Below are positions 9,203 to 16,479 of a stretch of DNA of 64,000 nucleotides, piece after piece. The position numbers and the translations under genes were made by a program. The notes beneath the pieces are model-generated. The model was not told where the DNA came from and did not search any database. It was given only the letters and a program-made list of their open reading frames with translations. How positions within the stretch are numbered: position 1 is the first letter of the stretch; each line of letters opens with the position of its first letter. This stretch comes from Nocardia colli (GTDB taxonomy: Bacteria > Actinomycetota > Actinomycetes > Mycobacteriales > Mycobacteriaceae), in assembly GCF_008704205.1 (NCBI RefSeq), contig NZ_VXLC01000001.1:1347493-1411492 (forward strand), read 5' to 3'.

Positions 9203-10543
9203 TCAGCGGATGCCGGGCGCGTCCGGGCCGAGGCAGGCCATGATCGCGCAGCCCGGCGCGTTGTCCGCGAAGGGCGGGGCCAACGGGAAGTTCAAGCAGG
9301 ACAGGACATCGCAGCCGGGATAGGCGAACGGTCCGGCTCCGAAAACCGCGAGCACGAAGTTCAGATCGACGAACTGGCTCGGGTTCAATCGCACCGGCGG
9401 TTCGACATACGGTCCCGGGTCGGGCATGGGCGGTTCCTGGAACGCCGCGAACAACCGGCGGAAGAATTCGTGTGGCAGTTCCGCGATGTTCTGGATGGTG
9501 CCGGAGATCCCGTACTGGCTGACATTGCCGAAGAATCCGGTCCACATCACCACCAGGTCCAGGCTCGGGATGATGAAGATGTTGTTGAGGCCGAGCCCGG
9601 CCATCATGTACACATCGGCGGGCAGGATGCTGTCCGATTCCGCGCACCCCGGTCCGAGCCAGAACAGATAGCCGTAGCACTTGTTGGCCATCGACGGCTC
9701 GCGCGCCTGCCGCAGGTAGTCGGCCGAGACGAGTTGCTGTGCGCCCCAACGCCCGTCATTGCTGGTGAGCAGTCCGAGCTTGGCGAAATCGTTCGGCGGA
9801 AGCAGCAGATGCGCGTAACCGTAGGTGTGCCCCGCGCGGTCGCGCGCCCAGTAATAGTCACCGCGTTCGATGCCGAGCGGATCGAACAGTTCTCGTTGCG
9901 CGAATTGCTGAAGTGGTTCGCCGACCGCCAATTCCAGCACATAGGACAGCAGGTCGACATTGCGCTGGCTGTAGCTGAATACCGCGCCCGGCGGGTTGTC
10001 CAGCGGCACCCCGAGCGCCTGCACCGCGCTGTTCGGGTCGATCGGCACGACGCCGGTGGCGCCCTCGGCCAAGACGCCGACCTTCATCCCTGAGGTCTCG
10101 GTGAGCAGGTTCTGCACGGTGATCGATCGATGCCCGGCGTCGCCGAGTCCGGCGGGCAGATACCGGTCGATCGGCGCGGAGATATCGAGTTTGCCTTGGT
10201 CCCAGGCGATTCCGGCGAGCAGCGAGACCACACTCTTGGTCGCGCTCCAGATGTTCCACGCCACATTGTCGGTCGGCGCGTTGTTCGGCCCCTCGCCGAT
10301 CAGGCAATTGTGCCGGAACACCTTGATATTGATGCGATTTCGACCGGCGGCGAAGGTCAATGCCGCGGCCAGCCGCGCACTGTCCAGCCCGGCCTGTTCC
10401 GGCGTCGCCCGGGCCAATTCCCGACCGGATTGCACCTCGCAGCTCACCGGTTCGGCGGAAGCCTGCCCGCTGCCGGCGAATAGATTCCCCGCGACCAGCG
10501 ATAACACCGCGAACCCAACGAGGAACCCACCGAATCGCCCCAT
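9203..10543 (-). CDS. Secreted serine hydrolase, beta-lactamase/NylB-like family (copy 1)
   Basis: Serine hydrolase of 446 residues in the class C beta-lactamase/penicillin-binding-protein-like superfamily (COG1680 type). A signal peptide (GFLVGFAVLSLVAGNLFAG) precedes the catalytic SxxK at Ser100 (WSATKSVVSLLAG). The second motif reads YSQ, where the family usually has YSN or YAN, and the third motif region is AGLGLNN. Several cysteines in the C-terminal tail suggest disulfides in an exported enzyme. The ATG at 10543 is preferred to a GTG two codons upstream. It is a tandem paralogue of the next gene, 60 bases away, with most residues identical; true beta-lactamase activity is unlikely, and an esterase, amidase or peptidase is more probable. 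Confidence 0.85.
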   Translation of the reverse strand: MGRFGGFLVGFAVLSLVAGNLFAGSGQASAEPVSCEVQSGRELARATPEQAGLDSARLAAALTFAAGRNRINIKVFRHNCLIGEGPNNAPTDNVAWNIWSATKSVVSLLAGIAWDQGKLDISAPIDRYLPAGLGDAGHRSITVQNLLTETSGMKVGVLAEGATGVVPIDPNSAVQALGVPLDNPPGAVFSYSQRNVDLLSYVLELAVGEPLQQFAQRELFDPLGIERGDYYWARDRAGHTYGYAHLLLPPNDFAKLGLLTSNDGRWGAQQLVSADYLRQAREPSMANKCYGYLFWLGPGCAESDSILPADVYMMAGLGLNNIFIIPSLDLVVMWTGFFGNVSQYGISGTIQNIAELPHEFFRRLFAAFQEPPMPDPGPYVEPPVRLNPSQFVDLNFVLAVFGAGPFAYPGCDVLSCLNFPLAPPFADNAPGCAIMACLGPDAPGIR

Positions 10544-10603
10544 GCGCACGAGGCTATCGCGCGAACGAGGCGGCGACCGGCGAATGGCGAGGGTGCCGGA
10601 GAT

Positions 10604-11956
10604 TCACCGGATCCCCGGCGCGTCCGGGCCGAGGCAGACCAGGATCGCGCAACCCGGTGCGGTGTCCCAAAACGGCGGGGCCAGCGGATAGTTCAGGCAG
10701 GAGAAGACATTGCAGCCGGGGTAGGCGTCCGGGCCGATGCCGAATACCGCGAGCAGGATGTCCGGATCGACGTACGTCCGGGGGTCGAGCACCACCGGCG
10801 GTTCGACGAACGGGCCCGGGTCGGGCAGCGGCCGATCATGGAATGCCGCGAACAGTTTGCGGAAGAATTCGTAGGGCAGTTCCGCTTGATTCTGCAGGCT
10901 GCCGGTCACGCCTTTACCGCTGCGGTTACCGAAGAATCCGGTCCAGACCACCGTGAGGTCCAGGCTCGGAATGCCGAAAACGTTCTGCATCCCGAGGCCG
11001 TCCATCATGAACACGTCCTCGGGCACGTTGTAGAGCGGCGCCGCGCACTCGGGTCCGAGCCAGAACAGATATCCGTAGCATTCGTTGGCCGAGGACGGCC
11101 GAAGCGCTTTGCGCAGATACTTGTCCGAGATGAGTTGCTGTGTGCCCCAGCGCCCGTCGTTGCTCACCAGCAGGCCGAGCTTGGCGAAATCGTTCGGCGG
11201 AAGCATCAGATGGGCATACCCGTAGGTGTGTCCGGCGCGGTCGCGCGCCCAGTAGTAATCGCCGCGTTCGATGCCGAGCGGATCGAACAGCTCCCGCTGC
11301 GCGAATTGCTGCAACGGTTCGCCGACCGCCAATTCGAGTACGTAACTGAGCAAGTCGACATTGCGCTGGCTGTAAGTGAACTTGGTACCCGGCGGATGGA
11401 CCAGCGGCATGCCCAACGCCTGCACGGCGCTGTTCGGGTCGATCGGCACCACGCCGCTGATGCCCTCGGTGAGCGCGCCGACCTTCAACCCCGAGGTCTC
11501 GGTGAGCAGGTTCTCCACGGTGATCGAGCGATGCTCGGTGTCGCCGAGCTCCGGCGGCAGGTAGCGGTCGATCGGCGCGGAGATATCGAGTTTGCCCTGG
11601 TCCCAAGCGATCCCGGCGAGCATCGAGACGACGCTCTTGGTGGAACTCCAGATGTTCCACGCCACGTTCCCGGTCTGCGCGTTCGTCGGCCCCTCGCCGA
11701 TCAGGCAGTTGTGCCGGAACACCTGTACGTTCAACCGATTTCGGGTGGCGGCGAAGGTGAGCGCGTCCGCGAGCAGCGCCGAATCCAGGCCGACCTGCTC
11801 GGGCCGGGCCCGCGGGAACTCCCGCCCGGACTGCGGCGTGCACCGTAGGTCGCCGGCGACACGGCTCGGCGCCGCCTGCGCGCTGCCGGCGAAGACATTG
11901 CCCGCGACCAGCGAGAACGCAGCGAACCCAACCAGGAACCCACCGAATCGCCCCAT
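10604..11956 (-). CDS. Secreted serine hydrolase, beta-lactamase/NylB-like family (copy 2)
   Basis: Paralogue of the downstream gene, 450 residues, with near-identical signal peptide (MGRFGGFLVGFAAFSLVAGN) and the same catalytic layout: SxxK in WSSTKSVVSMLAGIAW, YSQ as second motif (FTYSQRNVDLLSYVLEL), and DGLGMQN in the third-motif region. Differences are concentrated in the N-terminal 50 residues and the last third. It lies first in the pair, so the two are probably co-transcribed; the intergenic piece is only 60 bases and has no clear hairpin. Tandem duplication with moderate divergence suggests either dosage or separate substrates. The GTG two codons upstream of the ATG is conserved in both copies. 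Confidence 0.85.
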   Translation of the reverse strand: MGRFGGFLVGFAAFSLVAGNVFAGSAQAAPSRVAGDLRCTPQSGREFPRARPEQVGLDSALLADALTFAATRNRLNVQVFRHNCLIGEGPTNAQTGNVAWNIWSSTKSVVSMLAGIAWDQGKLDISAPIDRYLPPELGDTEHRSITVENLLTETSGLKVGALTEGISGVVPIDPNSAVQALGMPLVHPPGTKFTYSQRNVDLLSYVLELAVGEPLQQFAQRELFDPLGIERGDYYWARDRAGHTYGYAHLMLPPNDFAKLGLLVSNDGRWGTQQLISDKYLRKALRPSSANECYGYLFWLGPECAAPLYNVPEDVFMMDGLGMQNVFGIPSLDLTVVWTGFFGNRSGKGVTGSLQNQAELPYEFFRKLFAAFHDRPLPDPGPFVEPPVVLDPRTYVDPDILLAVFGIGPDAYPGCNVFSCLNYPLAPPFWDTAPGCAILVCLGPDAPGIR

Positions 11957-12027
11957 GCGCACGAGGCTATCGCGCAGGCCCGCCAGGACCGGGACACCTG
12001 GGCGGCGAGCCGGGCGGAAAACACAAA

Positions 12028-12055
12028 CGCCGCCAGGTCAAAAAACCTGGCGGCG
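12028..12055 (-). terminator. Hairpin upstream of the serine-hydrolase pair, terminator-like on the minus strand
   Basis: Perfect 11-bp stem (CGCCGCCAGGT) with loop CAAAAA. On the minus strand it is followed by a T-rich stretch (TTTGTGTTTT), so it would end a leftward transcript starting between here and furA. No convincing gene lies in 12056-12240; a short RNA or read-through protection of the hydrolase operon is possible. Confidence 0.5.
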
Positions 12056-12240
12056 CTGAGTCGCCGGACGCCACGCCAGCGTCACGACTCGGAGTCGACG
12101 TCCCACAAGCGCCTCTCGGCGGGTGGTCGCTCGTAGCGACAAAGGGGTGAGGCCCGGGGCTGTCCGGACGTCGACAGTGGTGATCAACGACCACCCGCCC
12201 GGATGTATTCCGCGGCAGCGGATGTGATGCGCGCCACTGT

Positions 12241-12267
12241 CCTTTTCTTGACTAATTCCAGAAAAGG
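12241..12267. promoter_or_regulatory. FurA-type operator/promoter
   Basis: Inverted repeat with perfect 8-bp arms CCTTTTCT and AGAAAAGG around TGACTAATTCC, 15 bases before the fur-family start codon. The AT-rich core TTGACTAATTCCAGAAAAG closely resembles, from memory, the autoregulatory FurA box upstream of furA in mycobacteria. It is far more AT-rich than its surroundings. Confidence 0.75.
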
Positions 12268-12282
12268 TGGAGGATCGAAGGC

Positions 12283-12726
12283 ATGCGCACCAACCACACC
12301 GATCCCCGGACGCAGCTGCGTGCGGCCGGTCTGCGGGTCACCGCCCCGCGGGTCGCGGTGCTGGACGCGGTCGCCGCCGCGCCGCATTCCGATGCGGATC
12401 GGGTGGCGGCCACCGTCCGGGAAGCCCTGGGTTCGGTGTCCACGCAGGCCGTCTACGACGTGCTGAGGGCCTGCGTGCACGCCGGACTCCTGCGGCGCAT
12501 CGAGCCGGCCGGCTCGGCCGCGCTGTACGAGACCCGCGCCGGGGACAACCATCACCACCTGGTGTGCCGTAGCTGCGGCACGGTCGTCGACATCGACTGT
12601 GCCGTGGGCGCAGCGCCCTGCCTGACCCCCGCCGACGACCACGGTTTCGCGGTCGACGAGGCGGAGGTCGTCTTCTGGGGCCTATGCCCGGCCTGCCGCG
12701 CGAACAGCGGCAGCAATCCTGATTGA
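12283..12726 (+). CDS. Fur-family peroxide/redox regulator (FurA/CatR-like)
   Basis: Metal-dependent repressor of 147 residues that should sense peroxide or redox state and control the adjacent catalase and itself. It has the Fur winged helix ([37 protein letters not shown]), the metal-binding His-rich segment DNHHHLVC, and two C-x-x-C pairs (CRSC and CPAC) for the structural zinc. Regulators of this type pair with katG in mycobacteria (FurA) or with a monofunctional catalase in Streptomyces (CatR-CatA). The gene is preceded by a symmetric AT-rich operator and followed 55 bases later by the catalase gene in the same direction. Confidence 0.92.
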   Translation: MRTNHTDPRTQLRAAGLRVTAPRVAVLDAVAAAPHSDADRVAATVREALGSVSTQAVYDVLRACVHAGLLRRIEPAGSAALYETRAGDNHHHLVCRSCGTVVDIDCAVGAAPCLTPADDHGFAVDEAEVVFWGLCPACRANSGSNPD

Positions 12727-12781
12727 GCCGCGGGGGTACAGCCCACCCCCGGGCATTCGTGACGACGAGGAGGCTTCGAGA

Positions 12782-14269
12782 ATGACCAAGCCGACAACCA
12801 CCAACACCGGCACCCCGGTGCAGAGCGACGACGAATCGCTCACCGCCGGAACGCAAGGCCCGATCCTGCTGCACGACCACTACCTGATCGAGAAGCTCGC
12901 CCAGTTCAACCGCGAGCGGGTGCCGGAGCGGATCGTGCACGCCAAGGGCGCGGGCGCCTACGGCGAGCTGGTGGTGACCAACGACGTCAGCCGCTACACC
13001 AAGGCCAAGCTGTTCCAGCCGGGTGCGCGGACCGAGTCGCTGGTCCGGTTCTCCACCGTCGCCGGCGAGCAGGGCAGCCCCGACACCTGGCGCGACCCCC
13101 GGGGTTTCGCGGTGAAGTTCTACACCGAGGACGGCAACTACGACCTCGTCGGCAACAACACCCCGGTCTTCTTCATCAAGGACCCGATCAAGTTCCCCGA
13201 CTTCATCCGGTCGCAGAAGCGCTTGCCCGGCAACGGACTTCGCGACCACAACATGCAGTGGGACTTCTGGACCCTGCGCCCGGAGACCGCGCACCAGGTG
13301 ACCTGGCTGATGGGTGACCGCGGCATCCCGAAGACCTACCGGCACATGAACGGCTACGGCTCGCACACCTATCAGTGGGTCAACGAGGCCGGCGAGCGCT
13401 TCTGGGTGAAGTACCACTTCAAGACCGACCAGGGCGTGGACTACCTCACCCAGGCCGACGCGGACCGGATCGCCGGCGAGAACGCCGACTTCCACCGCAA
13501 GGATCTGTGGGACTCGATCGAGCGCGGCGACTTCCCGAGCTGGACCCTGCACGTGCAGGTGATGCCGGCCGCCGACGCGGAGGGCTACCGGTTCAACCCG
13601 TTCGACCTGACCAAGGTGTGGTCGCACAAGGACTACCCGCTGATCGAGGTCGGCAAGTGGACGCTGAACCGCAACCCGGGCAACTACTTCGTCGACATCG
13701 AGCAGGCCGCGTTCGAGCCGTCGAATGTCGTTCCGGGCATCGGCTTCTCGCCGGACAAGATGCTGCTCGGCCGGGTGTTCGCCTACGCGGACGCGCACCG
13801 CTACCGGATCGGCACCAACTACGCGCAGCTGCCGCCGAACCTGCCGCGGGCCGCGGCGGTGAACTCCTACTCCAAGGAGGGCGCGATGCGGTTCGCCTAC
13901 AACGATGCGACCGTGCCGGTGTACGCGCCGAACTCCTATGGCGGACCGCACGCCGACCCGGCGCAGGCGCCGGACGGCGGTCTGTGGGAGTTCGATCCGA
14001 CGATGGTGCGGGCGGGTTACGTCCAGCACGCCGAGGACGGCGACTTCACCCAGGCGGGGACGCTGGTTCGCGAGGTACTCAACGATGACCAGCGCGAGCG
14101 CCTGGTGAACAACATCGTCGGGCACGTGCTCGGCGGCGTGCAGGAGCCGGTGCTGAGCCGGGTGTTCGAGTACTGGACGAACGTGGATCCCGATCTCGGC
14201 AAGCGCGTCGAGGAGGGCGTCCGGGCCGGTCTCGATGCCGGTTCGACGCCGCCGCCGGCGCAGGGCTGA
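12782..14269 (+). CDS. katA: Monofunctional heme catalase, small-subunit type
   Basis: Breaks hydrogen peroxide down to water and oxygen in the cytoplasm. The 495-residue length and lack of the extra C-terminal flavodoxin-like domain place it in the small-subunit clade. The distal active-site segment contains His53 ([13 protein letters not shown]) with the conserved Asn in [13 protein letters not shown], and the proximal heme ligand is the Tyr in [15 protein letters not shown]. It is a true heme catalase, not a bifunctional KatG, even though the regulator upstream looks FurA-like. The ATG has GAGGAGG nine bases before it. A perfect 50-bp palindrome follows the stop and should end the operon. 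Confidence 0.96.
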   Translation: MTKPTTTNTGTPVQSDDESLTAGTQGPILLHDHYLIEKLAQFNRERVPERIVHAKGAGAYGELVVTNDVSRYTKAKLFQPGARTESLVRFSTVAGEQGSPDTWRDPRGFAVKFYTEDGNYDLVGNNTPVFFIKDPIKFPDFIRSQKRLPGNGLRDHNMQWDFWTLRPETAHQVTWLMGDRGIPKTYRHMNGYGSHTYQWVNEAGERFWVKYHFKTDQGVDYLTQADADRIAGENADFHRKDLWDSIERGDFPSWTLHVQVMPAADAEGYRFNPFDLTKVWSHKDYPLIEVGKWTLNRNPGNYFVDIEQAAFEPSNVVPGIGFSPDKMLLGRVFAYADAHRYRIGTNYAQLPPNLPRAAAVNSYSKEGAMRFAYNDATVPVYAPNSYGGPHADPAQAPDGGLWEFDPTMVRAGYVQHAEDGDFTQAGTLVREVLNDDQRERLVNNIVGHVLGGVQEPVLSRVFEYWTNVDPDLGKRVEEGVRAGLDAGSTPPPAQG

Positions 14270-14278
14270 TCGTGACAT

Positions 14279-14328
14279 CGAGGCGGGTGCGCACCTCGGG
14301 TGCGCACCCGAGGTGCGCACCCGCCTCG
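14279..14328. terminator. 50-bp perfect palindrome downstream of katA
   Basis: Every base from 14279 to 14328 pairs with its partner on the other half, with no loop bases in the DNA palindrome; the left half includes GAGGCGGGTGCGCACCTCGG. Nested inside are three copies of GGTGCGCACC. It is placed nine bases after the katA stop and probably terminates transcription as RNA. Its length and perfection are exceptional. Confidence 0.7.
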
Positions 14329-14399
14329 GTCATAGCCGCAGGTCATACGGACTGAGGTCTCGGTTTGCCGGGCGTCGGCCCGCCTGCGAAAGTGATGGG

Positions 14400-15323
14400 A
14401 TGTTTCGGCTGACGCGTGATTCCCGGGTGGCCTTGACCACCGCCGCTCTCGTCCTACCGTTGCTCGCCGCATGCGGCCCCGATTCCACTACGGCACATAC
14501 CGACTCGCCGACCTCCAGCGCCCAGTCCGGCAACTCGTCGGCCGCGGAGCTGGCCGCGCTGGAAAAGAAGTACGACGCGCGGATCGGCGTGTTCGCGGTC
14601 GACACCGGCAGCGGCAAGACGCTGACCGCGCGCGCCGACGAACGCTTCCCGTTCCTGTCCACCTTCAAAGGCCTGGCCGCCGCGGCCCTGCTGAAGGCGC
14701 ATCCACTCGACACCGGCTACTTCGACCGGGTCATCCACTACACCGACGCCGACCTGCTGAGCTATTCGCCGGTCACCAAGACCAAGGTCGCCGAGGGTAT
14801 GACCGTCGCCCAGCTCGCCGAGGCCGCGATCACCCAGAGCGACAATACCGCGGGCAACCTCCTGCTCCGCGAACTCGGTGGCCCGCAAGGACTCACCGGC
14901 TTCCTGCGCGGCATCGGCGACCAGGTGAGCCACCTCGATCGCTGGGAGCCGGAGCTCAACACCGCCATTCCCGGCGACGAACGCGACACCACCACCCCGG
15001 CGGCGCTCGCCACCGACTACCGCGCGCTGGTGGTCGGTGACGCGCTCGGCGCGCCGGAGCGGGCGCGGCTGACCGGCTGGCTGAAGGCGAACACCACCGG
15101 CGACAAGCGAATTCGCGCGGGCGTGCCGGCCGGCTGGAGCACCGGCGACAAGACCGGCACCGGCGACTACGGCTGCGCGCACGACGCGGCGGTCACCTGG
15201 CCGGACGGCTCGGCCGCCCCGCTGGTCATCGCGATCCAGACCTGCAAGTCGGTCAAGGAAGCCGAATCGAGCAACGACGTGATCGCCGACGCCACCAGGG
15301 TGGCCGTCGAAGCCGTGCACTGA
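14400..15323 (+). CDS. Class A beta-lactamase, lipoprotein
   Basis: Hydrolyses penicillins and cephalosporins by the serine mechanism. All four class A motifs are present: S-T-F-K ([14 protein letters not shown]), S-D-N ([12 protein letters not shown]), the Glu of the omega loop ([14 protein letters not shown]) and K-T-G ([11 protein letters not shown]). The 307-residue protein starts [14 protein letters not shown] and has a lipobox LLAAC, so it is likely anchored to the outer face of the membrane. Two further cysteines (YGCAH, IQTCK) may form a disulfide near the active site, as in some carbapenem-active class A enzymes, but that is weak evidence. It resembles the chromosomal enzymes known from Nocardia. 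No dedicated regulator is adjacent. Confidence 0.95.
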   Translation: MFRLTRDSRVALTTAALVLPLLAACGPDSTTAHTDSPTSSAQSGNSSAAELAALEKKYDARIGVFAVDTGSGKTLTARADERFPFLSTFKGLAAAALLKAHPLDTGYFDRVIHYTDADLLSYSPVTKTKVAEGMTVAQLAEAAITQSDNTAGNLLLRELGGPQGLTGFLRGIGDQVSHLDRWEPELNTAIPGDERDTTTPAALATDYRALVVGDALGAPERARLTGWLKANTTGDKRIRAGVPAGWSTGDKTGTGDYGCAHDAAVTWPDGSAAPLVIAIQTCKSVKEAESSNDVIADATRVAVEAVH

Positions 15324-15340
15324 CGCTGATTACGTCGTCC

Positions 15341-15781
15341 TCAGGCCGCCGCGCGCCGGGCGCGCAAGCCGGCGATGCCGATGAGCAGGTCGGCGATGAT
15401 CTCGAAAATCGCCGCGAACCAAGAGAATCCGTTCACCTTGGCCGCGGCGGGCGCGTTGATGAAGCTGTCGCTGAGCGGACCGAACCAGTCCGGGAACAGA
15501 TGCACCAGGACGAACCCGGCGGCACTGACGAACCCGATCCCGACGGCCGCGAGCGCCGCCCACCGATGACCGGTGAACACCAGCACGACGGTCGCGACAC
15601 CGAGCACGAATTGCACTGTGCCGAGCACCATTACGGTGCTGGAGACGGTGTCCATCCCGCGCCGCAGATGATCGGCGCCATGAGTGAGTAGCGCCACCGC
15701 GAACAGAGCGGTAGCCCAACGTAATTGGGAGAAGGCCGGGCCTGCGGCGAGATCGGGCCGGGCGGCTGTCGGGTGCGTCAT
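15341..15781 (-). CDS. Four-helix membrane protein of unknown function
   Basis: I do not recognise a named family. The 146-residue product has four hydrophobic helices (ATALFAVALLTHGADHLRRG, the segment VMVLGTVQFVLGVATVVLVF, AALAAVGIGFVSAAGFVLVH, and FAAIFEIIADLLIGIAGL) with a short basic C-terminal tail LRARRAAA. The motif HGADHLRRG after helix one and the residues HLFPDWFGPLSDSF in the third loop may be of use in searches. The ATG at 15781 has GGGGG just upstream; an ATG four codons earlier lacks one. It converges with the beta-lactamase gene, 17 bases apart, and is not part of a clear operon. Confidence 0.75.
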   Translation of the reverse strand: MTHPTAARPDLAAGPAFSQLRWATALFAVALLTHGADHLRRGMDTVSSTVMVLGTVQFVLGVATVVLVFTGHRWAALAAVGIGFVSAAGFVLVHLFPDWFGPLSDSFINAPAAAKVNGFSWFAAIFEIIADLLIGIAGLRARRAAA

Positions 15782-15846
15782 CGTGACCCCCATCGGAGGA
15801 GACGCGGCGGCAACGGTGCACGCCGCTCTACGACCGAGTGTAGTAG

Positions 15847-15868
15847 ACCTGGCCGGTTCCGGCCAGGT
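15847..15868 (-). terminator. Hairpin just downstream of the 19-residue frame
   Basis: Ten-base arms ACCTGGCCGG and complement separated by two bases (in RNA, an 8-9-bp stem with a small loop). It follows the stop of the tiny membrane-peptide frame by 12 bases on the minus strand. No U-tract. Confidence 0.45.
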
Positions 15869-15880
15869 TTCTGTCCACGG

Positions 15881-15940
15881 CTACAGCAGGCCCCACCAAT
15901 ACAGCACGCAGGCCAATACCCAGACCACCACGGTTTCCAT
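15881..15940 (-). CDS. Candidate 19-residue single-pass membrane peptide
   Basis: A very short frame, METVVVWVLACVLYWWGLL, that is almost entirely hydrophobic and ends exactly at the membrane-spanning length. Its ATG is preceded by AGGAGATTGGGAG, an unusually good ribosome-binding region (GGGAG six bases before the start) in a stretch that otherwise has no gene. A hairpin follows the stop. Size and shape recall small membrane subunits such as CydX or KdpF, but the sequence does not match those I know and no partner complex is adjacent. Translation is inferred from the ribosome site only. Confidence 0.45.
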   Translation of the reverse strand: METVVVWVLACVLYWWGLL

Positions 15941-16108
15941 CGTTGCTCCCAATCTCCTGCACGCACCTGTCTCCATCATCCGTCATCCGGGACCGGTTGA
16001 TACAAACGCGGCACATTCGTCACCCATCTGACGCCATCACCTGCGGTTTTACGCCTGCAAGGTGTTCTTAAGTCCGTGCTAAGCCCGCGCAGGCATTGTT
16101 TGTCTCAA

Positions 16109-16148
16109 CACCGAACGCTCCGGTTTGGGGGAACCGGAGCGTTCGGTG
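16109..16148. terminator. 17-bp perfect hairpin in the gene-free stretch before the P450
   Basis: Arms CACCGAACGCTCCGGTT and its exact complement with loop TGGGGG (CCCCCA on the minus strand). No U-tract on either side. It could terminate a minus-strand RNA coming from 16150-16260 or be one element of a structured RNA. Confidence 0.6.
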
Positions 16149-16183
16149 GGTCAGTCCACCACCGGGGGTGGGGAACGGAGCGT

Positions 16184-16261
16184 GACCTGTCTTCGAGGGG
16201 TTGACAGGTCGGGCTCCGGGGGAGAGTGCTTGCCGGGCCGGTCCACGAGGGGTGACCGGCC
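16184..16261 (-). ncRNA. Candidate structured RNA: twin hairpins with matching C-rich loops
   Basis: Two 8-bp hairpins, GACCTGTC/GACAGGTC (16184-16210) and GGCCGGTC/GACCGGCC (16236-16261), enclose near-identical loops (CGAGGGG on the plus strand, CCCCTCG on the minus strand). With the CCCCC loop of the hairpin at 16109-16148 they make a row of exposed C-rich loops if read on the minus strand, the design of 6C RNA. The 16041-16432 stretch has no credible protein gene. Strand is not certain, and no clear promoter was found. Confidence 0.4.
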
Positions 16262-16432
16262 TGGCAGGCCACTCGGGACACCGGACACGTTTTCGCAGGC
16301 TCTTCCGGGAGCTGACCGGCAACGGACACCGAAGTTGCCACTGCTGAAGGTAACCGCGGGTGCGCGGGCGATGATCCCGAGACGAGGGGCGGCCGGACCG
16401 GTTTCGGAGGGTAATCGGCCCGGCGCCACGGG

Positions 16433-16446
16433 TAGAACTTGTTCTA
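16433..16446. promoter_or_regulatory. KstR-type operator upstream of the P450
   Basis: The 14-mer TAGAACTTGTTCTA is a perfect palindrome and matches the published KstR consensus T-N2-AAC-N2-GTT-N2-A at every fixed position. It stands 33 bases before the P450 ATG. KstR controls steroid/cholesterol catabolism in mycolic-acid bacteria; no kstR gene is in the window, so regulation in trans is inferred. Confidence 0.65.
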
Positions 16447-16479
16447 GACACTTTTGCGTATTTGTCTTACCGTCAATAC

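Noticed and set aside
9203..11956. Drug-resistance beta-lactamases for the two tandem serine hydrolases
   Set aside because: They lack the class C Y-x-N and KTG motifs; the true beta-lactamase in the window is the class A gene at 14400.
12056..12240. A small minus-strand protein gene upstream of the hairpin at 12028
   Set aside because: The 75-codon frame there has no ribosome site and a shadow-like composition; only the hairpin is kept.
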